A stretch of 64,000 bases of DNA, from positions 62,001 through 126,000 of the forward strand of contig DATLTC010000100.1 of the NCBI GenBank assembly GCA_035533755.1, read 5' to 3'. Origin of the DNA: Gemmatimonadaceae bacterium. Its GTDB lineage: Bacteria; Gemmatimonadota; Gemmatimonadetes; Gemmatimonadales; Gemmatimonadaceae. Both the position numbers and the translations under genes were made by a program. Numbering within the stretch: position 1 is the first letter of the stretch; every line of letters starts with the position of its first letter. Below, in pieces: positions 58,253 to 64,000 of the stretch. The notes beneath the pieces were generated by a model. It did not search any database. It was not told the DNA's origin and saw nothing but the letters and a program-made list of their open reading frames with translations.

Positions 58253-61200
58253 TTAAGCGTTCGCCGCCGTTGCCGGCGTCGGATGGTTGACCTTCTTCAA
58301 GTATGTCACCGCGGGGTAGGTGTTGAGTTCCGTGAACACGTGGTACGCGCGACGGTCCTCAATGAGCTTCGTGACCGACCAGCGCTCGTCCGCCGCATCA
58401 CCGAAGGTGATCGCCCGCGACGGACAACTCGCGGCGCACGCGGTGGTGAACTCGTCCGGGATCAGCTCGCGATGCTCGAGCGTGGCCCGGTTCTCCGCCT
58501 CGCGAATGCGCTGCACGCAGAACGAGCACTTCTCCATGACGCCCTTGCTGCGCACCGTGACGTCGGGGTTGAGCTGCCAGTTGAGCGGCTCGGGGAACGC
58601 GTACTGGCGGCGGTCCTTCTCGCCGTACCCGAACCAGTTGAAGTACCGCACCTTGTAGGGGCAGTTGTTGGAGCAGTAGCGCGTGCCCACGCACCGGTTG
58701 TACACCTGGACGTTGAGCCCGTCGGGCGAGTGGTACGTGGCGAACACCGGGCATACAGGCTCGCACGGCGCGTTGCCGCATTGCTGGCACATCATCGGCA
58801 CGAACCGCCCTTCGAAGTGCTCGCCGAACTTGGCGTCGAGGTTGCCCTCGAAGTAGCGCTCGAGACGAATCCAATTCATCTCGCGGCCGCGCACGATGTT
58901 GTAGCCGGTCTTCTCCACCGCGTACACGGAGGCGTTCTGCCAGGCCGCGCCCACGGTGGGGATGTTGTTCTCCGAATAGCACGCCGTGACGCATGCCGAG
59001 CAGCCGGTGCACCGCGCCAGGTCCACGGTCATCGCCCAGCGCCGTTTGGCCATGCCGAGCGGGTTCTTGGGATCGTACATCCCGAGATGCGTGCCCGAGT
59101 CGGCCGCCGTGGGGGCGCCGAGTTCACCCTGCGCATCGGCCGCCACCGGCGCCCGGAGCCCCGGCAGGTACTCATGCGACGCATCGCCGGGAACGGTCGC
59201 CTCGGGCACTTCCTCGGCCTTGCCGCTGAGGAGGTCGGTGATCGAGATCGCCTGCGCGATGCCGCGCCCGTGCTGGCGGGCCGAGCCTTCGGTGGACGGC
59301 ACCAACTCGTGGTCGGCGGTCTTCGTGATCGACGCCCGGGTGGAGGTCCACACGAAACCGCCGGCCGCGTCGGCGGTGGCCGTCATCACGTCGAACGGAT
59401 TCACCCCCACGTTCCGCGCGTAACGGCCGTAGCCCCACTGGAGGTTGGTGACGGGATTCTGGTGGAGCGGATCCCAGTTGGGAACCGGCGAGGCGGCGCG
59501 ATGCCCCTGCCCCAGCGCGAGGGCGACCGTGTCGGGCCGCACGCCGAGGTAGAGGTACGCAGGCGCCTTCACCGAACCGTGGGCGGTTTTCACTTCCACG
59601 ACGTCGCCGCGCTCGATGCCGAGCCTGGTCGCCGTCTCCGGATGGATCTCGACCCACGAGCTCCAGAGGATCTTGGCAACGGGATCGGGCAGCTCCTGCA
59701 GCCAGGGCTTGTTGGCGCCGCGCCCGTCGCCGAACAGCGCGTGCGGATGGGTGACCAGGTAGAAATCGCCGCCGGCGGCGTCGAGCGACGCCGTGCGCGC
59801 GGGCGCCGGCGCCGCGGCCGGCGTGGGCCGGGCGGCGATCGTGCCCGCGGTCACGCCCTTGGGCAGCGCGGCGGCGAATGCCGCCGGGCCACCGACGAAC
59901 CGCGCCATGAGCCAGGCGCGATAATCCTTGGCCGGGAACCTGGCCGCGGCCGCCGGATCCTTCTGGGCGAGCGCGAGCAGCACGTCACCGGCGCCGCGCG
60001 TGCCTTCGAACACCGGATCCATGGTCGGCTGCTGGAGCGAGAGCGTGCCCTTGATGGGTTGCGAGTCGCCCCACGTTTCGAGTGCGTGGAGATCGGGCAG
60101 GATGAGATCGCAGAGTTCCGCGGTCTCGTCGGGCTGCGTGGCGAACGCCACCTTGAACGGCACCTTGGCGAACGCGTCGGCGAAGTTGGCCGCACGCGGC
60201 AGGTAGTACGCCGGGTTGGTGCCGCGCACCATCACCAGCGGCACGCTCCCGCCGCGCATGCGTTCCACCGCGTCGGCGAGGTCGGTGTATCGCGACATCC
60301 CGTCGAACAGCGTCACCGGCTCGGCGGGCAGGATCGTCTTGCCCACGTTGCCCGCCGCCTGATTGATGGACGCCACGGCGAGCGCCACGTCGAGCGCGTT
60401 GTCGGTACGCACGCCGGAGAGCACGAGGCTCGGCCGGCTCGCGCCGATCTCCTTGGCCAGCGCGCCGAGGACGTCGGCGCCGATGCCGCTGGCCTGGGAG
60501 GCCTGCGCGATCGAGACGTTGCCGCCGCGCCCCATGGTGCCGAGGACGGCCTGGGCGATCAGATGCTCGGTGCCGGGCTTGCAGGCGATCCACTGGTCGG
60601 CGTTGAGGCCGGTGAGCGAGCGGCGCGGGCCGATGTAGATGAACCGCGGCGCCGTGGCGACGTTGGCGCGCGCATCGGCGAAGTCGAGCTGCTGCGGCAC
60701 GGCGGCGCCCCAGCCGTCGAGGAAGTCGGCGCCGAACGAGACGATGAGGCGGGCGTCGGCGAAGCTGAGCCGCGGCCACGCGACGCCGTAGCTGCGGCGG
60801 TTGGATTCGAGCGTGGCCTGGTCGGCTTCGAAGTCCACGCTCACGTGCGGCTTCATGCCGAAGGCGGCCAGCCACTGGTCCACGAACTCGGCAAAGCTGC
60901 CGCTCTCGTGCTGATTGATGAACAGGGCGTTGCCGGCCACGTTGCGGCTCTTGGCCTCGCCGAGCTTCTGGCTCACGAGGGCGAGCGCATCGTTCCAACT
61001 GATCGCCTCCCAGCCACCGGCCTTCTTCATCAAGGGCGTGCGCAGGCGGTCGGGATTGTACAGCCCCTGGAGCGCGGACTGTCCGCGGGCGCAGATCGCG
61101 CCGCGGTTGAGCGGGTGCGCCGGGTTGCCTTCGAGCTTGATGGTACGGCCGTCGCGCGTCTCGGCGATGACGCCGCAGCCCGCCGCGCATTCGCGGCAGG

Positions 61201-61384
61201 TGGTGGCGTAGTAGGTGGAGACGCCGGGCACCGTCTGGTCGGGCGAGATGAGGTACGGAATCAGCTTGCCGGCCTTCTCGGGGCTGCAGCCGATGGTACC
61301 GACGGCGGCGCCGCTGGCTCCGAGAATCTTCAGAAAGTCTCGGCGCTTGACGCCCTTGTCCTTCGGTTCCGATGCCTTGCTCAT
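58253..61384 (-). CDS. actB: Alternative Complex III subunit ActB (molybdopterin-like plus Fe-S)
   Basis: 1043 residues, a fusion of a molybdopterin-oxidoreductase-like half (about 1-750) and a four-cluster ferredoxin half (about 780-1010). A Tat signal with KRRDFLKILGASGAAVG leads. TTCRECAAGCGVIAE and NRGAICARGQSALQGLYNPD are near 60-115. The Fe-S half reads CTGCSACVTACYSENN, CQQCGNAPCEPVCPV, CVGTRYCSNNCPYKVRYFNW and CSFCVQRI ... CAASCPSRAI. Known relatives lack Mo, so the first half is thought to be structural. Start ATG at 61384. Confidence 0.95.
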   Translation of the reverse strand: MSKASEPKDKGVKRRDFLKILGASGAAVGTIGCSPEKAGKLIPYLISPDQTVPGVSTYYATTCRECAAGCGVIAETRDGRTIKLEGNPAHPLNRGAICARGQSALQGLYNPDRLRTPLMKKAGGWEAISWNDALALVSQKLGEAKSRNVAGNALFINQHESGSFAEFVDQWLAAFGMKPHVSVDFEADQATLESNRRSYGVAWPRLSFADARLIVSFGADFLDGWGAAVPQQLDFADARANVATAPRFIYIGPRRSLTGLNADQWIACKPGTEHLIAQAVLGTMGRGGNVSIAQASQASGIGADVLGALAKEIGASRPSLVLSGVRTDNALDVALAVASINQAAGNVGKTILPAEPVTLFDGMSRYTDLADAVERMRGGSVPLVMVRGTNPAYYLPRAANFADAFAKVPFKVAFATQPDETAELCDLILPDLHALETWGDSQPIKGTLSLQQPTMDPVFEGTRGAGDVLLALAQKDPAAAARFPAKDYRAWLMARFVGGPAAFAAALPKGVTAGTIAARPTPAAAPAPARTASLDAAGGDFYLVTHPHALFGDGRGANKPWLQELPDPVAKILWSSWVEIHPETATRLGIERGDVVEVKTAHGSVKAPAYLYLGVRPDTVALALGQGHRAASPVPNWDPLHQNPVTNLQWGYGRYARNVGVNPFDVMTATADAAGGFVWTSTRASITKTADHELVPSTEGSARQHGRGIAQAISITDLLSGKAEEVPEATVPGDASHEYLPGLRAPVAADAQGELGAPTAADSGTHLGMYDPKNPLGMAKRRWAMTVDLARCTGCSACVTACYSENNIPTVGAAWQNASVYAVEKTGYNIVRGREMNWIRLERYFEGNLDAKFGEHFEGRFVPMMCQQCGNAPCEPVCPVFATYHSPDGLNVQVYNRCVGTRYCSNNCPYKVRYFNWFGYGEKDRRQYAFPEPLNWQLNPDVTVRSKGVMEKCSFCVQRIREAENRATLEHRELIPDEFTTACAASCPSRAITFGDAADERWSVTKLIEDRRAYHVFTELNTYPAVTYLKKVNHPTPATAANA

Positions 61385-61468
61385 GAAATGTTCCTCGAAC
61401 GACGAACGACGCGCGCGGCGCGCGCGAAGGACCAGACCTGCGAGCGGTGGGAAAGGATCACGGGGCGC

Positions 61469-62152
61469 TCAGTAGTGGCAGACGGAACAGTCGTAACGCG
61501 CCTTCTTGCGCAGCGAATCGGGCGTGGCGGCGGGCGGATGGTCGGCCATCGCGGCGGGAAGGACGGCCCCGCCCTTCCCGTCGGACACCATCGACGCCAT
61601 CTCCTCGCCCGTGCGCGGATCGTAGCCGTTCACGTGGCAGTTCACGCACCAACCCATATTGAGCGACGAATACTGATAGACGCGGTCCATCGTCTGGATG
61701 GGTCCGTGGCACGTCTGACAGGTGACGCCCGCGTTCACGTGACGCATGTGCGGAAAGTGCACGTACTCCGGCAACTTGTGGATGCGCACCCAGGGAATCG
61801 GGTGGCCGGGCTTGCTCGGATACCCGGCGTATTCCCAGAGCTTCTCGATGCCGACGCTCTTGCGGGCGGGCCCGAGGTCGGTGGCCGGGCGCTGCGGCCC
61901 GATCAACGTGTGACACCCCATGCACGTGGACACGGCGGGGAGTCCCGGATCGGGCGACTTGTTGGCCGCGTAATGACAGTAGACGCAGTTGATCCCGAGC
62001 TTGCCGACGTGCACCGAATGCGGGAACGCGATCGGCTGGATGGGAGAACTGTTCTGCGAGGAGGATGCGCCGCTGTAGGCGGACAGGATCACAGCCCCGG
62101 CGGCCAGTGCAATCAGCCCGGGAATGGCTGTCCACTTCCTTCGCTTGGTCAT
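61469..62152 (-). CDS. actA: Alternative Complex III subunit ActA (pentaheme cytochrome c)
   Basis: 227 residues with a single N-terminal membrane anchor (about 8-28) and five CxxCH motifs: CVYCH, CMGCH, CQTCH, CVNCH and CSVCH. SVHVGKLGINCVYCHYAANK and PHMRHVNAGVTCQTCHGPIQ are typical. This is the periplasmic electron outlet. ATG at 62152 starts the operon actABCDEF. A CRP/FNR-type palindrome lies 63-82 bases upstream. The 84-base actA-actB gap has a GC palindrome but no terminator. Confidence 0.95.
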   Translation of the reverse strand: MTKRRKWTAIPGLIALAAGAVILSAYSGASSSQNSSPIQPIAFPHSVHVGKLGINCVYCHYAANKSPDPGLPAVSTCMGCHTLIGPQRPATDLGPARKSVGIEKLWEYAGYPSKPGHPIPWVRIHKLPEYVHFPHMRHVNAGVTCQTCHGPIQTMDRVYQYSSLNMGWCVNCHVNGYDPRTGEEMASMVSDGKGGAVLPAAMADHPPAATPDSLRKKARYDCSVCHY

Positions 62153-62214
62153 CGCGATGTGGTGCGGGAGGGTCTCACGTTGGATACGGGAGCCTTGTGG
62201 TGGGGAAGCGCCGG

Positions 62215-62234
62215 TTTGTGAACGAATTCACAAA
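62215..62234 (-). promoter_or_regulatory. CRP/FNR-family binding-site-like palindrome upstream of actA
   Basis: TTTGTGAACGAATTCACAAA has perfect 8-base arms and fits the TGTGA-N6-TCACA form of CRP. TTGTGAA/TTCACAA also resembles FNR-type sites. Centred 72 bases upstream of the actA start in a 287-base gap; a further TGTGA follows at 62237-62241. No matched -10/-35 was settled. Confidence 0.6.
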
Positions 62235-62439
62235 TCTGTGACGGACGAAAAAATTTCACCGCCCGGGCCATTTCGCGCAAGTATTGTACGCCAAGAAGTT
62301 ACCACGCTTGGGCATCTGCCCCACCAGGCCACCGCGAGCCTCGCGATCGGCCCCGTGGATCACCGGAGACGCCGCGCCCCGCGACCCGAGCGCGCCCTGC
62401 CATTCGACACTCGCAGGACCCCGGCGCGTGGTGGCTGCG

Positions 62440-63201
62440 TCACACGAACAACCGATCGGGATCGCCGAGTGTGGCGCCGGCCACGTCCTCTGGCAGCAGC
62501 GCGAGATTGGCCCGCGGCGCCTGCGTCAGGCGCAACGGCCACTGGGTGCCGTACACGAACCGCTCGGCGCCGATCGCGCGGAACAGCTTGGCCAGGTGGT
62601 CTTCGGGCGGGCCCCAGATCCACGAGATGTCCCAGAGCACGCGCTGCCGCTCCTCGGGGGTGAGCCCCCAGTGCACCTCTTCGATCATGTCGCGCCCCGC
62701 CGCGGTCACGACGAGGCGGACGCCCTGCCCCGCCCGCGCGAGGTCGCGCACCGCGGCGGCCGTGAGATCGCCGGCGCGATCGAGCGGGTGGCGCTGGCGC
62801 AGATCTTCGAACCGCACGGTGAGCAGCACCGCGAGCCTGGCGGCGCCGCAGGCGACGACCAGCTCCCGCATCCGGGCGTCGTGCGGACCCATCTCCCAGA
62901 GCGTGGGATACGCGCGCACGGCGGGAGCGCCGGCGTCCACGGCCGCGCGCAGGGCGCGCTCCCAGTGGGGCCAGTCGGGGCGGATGGTGGGCACCGGCCG
63001 CAGCGTGCTCGCATGCGGCGCCAGGGCCGTGTAGAGTTGGGCGTTGCCCGCGGACGGATCGCGATAGAACGCGCTGGGCAGGTGCCCCACCCACGCGCCC
63101 CGCAGCCCCTCGCGTTCGAGCACGCGCACGAGCACGTCGGGGTCCGGGTGCGGCAGGTACCGGAACGGATACGGTCCGATGAGCGCGTTGACGTCGATCA
63201 T
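62440..63201 (-). CDS. Amidohydrolase-related protein with altered metal site
   Basis: TIM-barrel amidohydrolase-2-like, 253 residues from ATG at 63201 (MIDVNALIGPYPFRYLPHPD). The usual DxHxH start is replaced by DVNALIG and the usual GTDxP end by YGTQWPLR, so several metal ligands are missing and hydrolysis is doubtful. Other barrel features, such as VRAYPTLWEMGPHDARM and IEEVHWGLTPEERQRVLWDI, remain. ATGA overlap with the upstream amidohydrolase means the two are made together, perhaps as an uneven pair. Confidence 0.75.
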   Translation of the reverse strand: MIDVNALIGPYPFRYLPHPDPDVLVRVLEREGLRGAWVGHLPSAFYRDPSAGNAQLYTALAPHASTLRPVPTIRPDWPHWERALRAAVDAGAPAVRAYPTLWEMGPHDARMRELVVACGAARLAVLLTVRFEDLRQRHPLDRAGDLTAAAVRDLARAGQGVRLVVTAAGRDMIEEVHWGLTPEERQRVLWDISWIWGPPEDHLAKLFRAIGAERFVYGTQWPLRLTQAPRANLALLPEDVAGATLGDPDRLFV

Positions 63202-64000
63202 CCGGCCACCGGCGCCCGGCGCGATAGGGGCGCGTCGATGCCCGGGAAGCTGCCGGGCGGAAAGATGCGCAGCGCGTTGCCGTACCGGATCCGGGCCGCG
63301 TCGTCCGCGGTGAGGCGGATGGCCTCGAATCCCATCAGCTTGGCGAGCCCGGTTTCCATCGTCACGTCGCTGCCCCACACCAGCCGCTCAGCGCCGAGGC
63401 GCAGGATGGCTTCGTCGAGCATGCCGCGATCGACGCCGCTTCCCGAGAGATCGGCGAGAATGTTGGGGACGTCGGCGATGGCCGGAAGGGTGTGCATGTA
63501 GTCGCCGCCGCCGCCGATGTGGGCGAGGATGAACCGGACCGTGGGGTGCCGGCGCGCGAGCTCGGCGAGGTCGAGGCCATCGGAGATCTCCTGCGACGGC
63601 CACTCGCGCGTGCGGTGCTGCCAGATATGATGGAGGATCGGCAGCCCATGGCGCGCCGCCGCTTCGCAGATCGGGTCGAGCAGCGGGTCGCTGGCGCGGC
63701 GGCTGGCGGCGAGCTTGATGCCCACGGCGCCGGCCGCGACGCCGCGGCCGATCTCGTCCACCGCGTGCGCGGTGTCGTTGGGATTCACCGTGACGTACAT
63801 GCGCACGCGATCGGGATGCGCGGCGGCGATGGCGCGCATGGCGTCGTTCCCCGCCGTGACGTCGCGCGGCGACGGGAAGTACGTGGGCGACGTGAAGCCG
63901 AAGCTTCCGAGGATGGACGCGACGTGGTACGTGACGCCGATGCGCTCGCCGGCGCGGAAGCGGGCGGCGTTCACCGCCTCCCAATCGGCGCGGCCGGCGT
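63198..64000 (-). CDS. Amidohydrolase-2 family protein (N-terminus beyond window edge)
   Basis: At least 267 residues are visible; the frame stays open to the edge (GRADWEAVNAARF), so the true start lies outside. The barrel has MYVTVNPNDTAHAVDEIGRG, GIKLAASRRASDPLLDPICE, GLPILHHIWQH with paired His, FILAHIGGGGDYMHTLPAIA, and LVWGSDVTMETG with the expected Asp. Family members decarboxylate or hydrolyse small rings and amides. The substrate is unknown. Confidence 0.85.
   Translation of the reverse strand, partial: AGRADWEAVNAARFRAGERIGVTYHVASILGSFGFTSPTYFPSPRDVTAGNDAMRAIAAAHPDRVRMYVTVNPNDTAHAVDEIGRGVAAGAVGIKLAASRRASDPLLDPICEAAARHGLPILHHIWQHRTREWPSQEISDGLDLAELARRHPTVRFILAHIGGGGDYMHTLPAIADVPNILADLSGSGVDRGMLDEAILRLGAERLVWGSDVTMETGLAKLMGFEAIRLTADDAARIRYGNALRIFPPGSFPGIDAPLSRRAPVAG

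Noticed and set aside
61411-61428. CGCGCGCGGCGCGCGCG palindrome between actA and actB
   Set aside because: Low-complexity GC repeat without terminator features; read-through into actB is expected.
56834-62221. Very long plus-strand open frame (about 1795 codons) opposite the act genes
   Set aside because: Antisense shadow: no recognisable domain, His/Arg/Gly-rich composition typical of a reverse frame of GC-rich genes, and the minus strand carries clear ActA-D.

Overview
The window is a GC-rich stretch of a diderm bacterium. An outer-membrane assembly lipoprotein (BamD), two TonB proteins with an ExbB/ExbD system, a complete Alternative Complex III (ActA-F), a periplasmic amidase and several envelope lipoproteins all point that way. 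The overall gene style, with long compact operons joined by ATGA and GTGA overlaps, together with ActA-F and an inositol-lipid gene pair, fits Gemmatimonadota best. That placement is inference from protein resemblance; no rRNA gene is present to confirm it. No CRISPR array, insertion sequence, integrase or phage gene was seen. The region looks like ordinary chromosomal backbone.

Layout. (1) Positions 1-14129, minus strand: one long run of nucleotide-sugar genes. In transcription order these are gmd, a GDP-sugar reductase, carB, then a four-gene cassette resembling wbpD-B-E-A for a diacetamido-uronic acid sugar, then UDP-glucose dehydrogenase and UDP-xylose synthase. It flows into bamD, nadD and secA (cut by the window edge). 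(2) 14171-17681, minus: a standard ribosomal block, rpmJ-rpsM-rpsK-rpsD-rpoA-rplQ-rpmB, ending in a clear intrinsic terminator. (3) 17780-20782, minus: smpB, an N-acetylmuramoyl-L-alanine amidase, pyrD and pyrF, translationally coupled. A tRNA-Leu(CAG) with a good promoter diverges from smpB. (4) 20955-25669, minus: trxB, a metallo-beta-lactamase-fold hydrolase, a DUF4149-type membrane protein, an aspartase/fumarase, an IscR-like Rrf2 regulator and an unknown protein. (5) 25785-33173, minus: a PIP-synthase-like CDP-alcohol phosphotransferase and myo-inositol-phosphate synthase head a line of small unknown proteins. A 2-oxo acid dehydrogenase E2, a PHP phosphoesterase, a pteridine-reductase-like SDR lacking its catalytic Tyr, and an uncharacterised Rossmann plus Cys-cluster protein follow. 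(6) 33353-37484, plus strand (the only plus-strand CDS block): a serine hydrolase, an A-type Fe-S carrier, a sodium:solute symporter and a BadF-type sugar kinase. (7) 37490-44540, minus: a dicarboxylate symporter, two amino-acid permeases and a membrane pyrophosphatase. (8) 44713-48132: TonB/ExbB/ExbD. (9) 48269-53967: a peroxiredoxin and four consecutive two-component proteins, behind a tRNA-Ala(TGC). (10) 54273-62152: actABCDEF, with a CRP/FNR-type palindrome upstream. (11) 62440-64000: two amidohydrolases, the upstream one cut by the edge.

How they work together. The left third makes activated sugars for a surface polysaccharide, with carB (pyrimidine/UTP supply) lodged inside. The right third is the respiratory quinol:cytochrome c oxidoreductase plus TonB energisation and a proton-pumping pyrophosphatase. 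The middle has house-keeping translation, pyrimidine synthesis, redox defence, and a likely inositol phospholipid pathway.

Gene-free stretches are short. The longest is 62153-62439 (287 bases), which holds the CRP/FNR-like palindrome. 15882-16130 (249 bases) holds G-rich and GTAGGA-type repeats. 33174-33352 holds a terminator-like hairpin. 44541-44712 holds only a possible -10 element.
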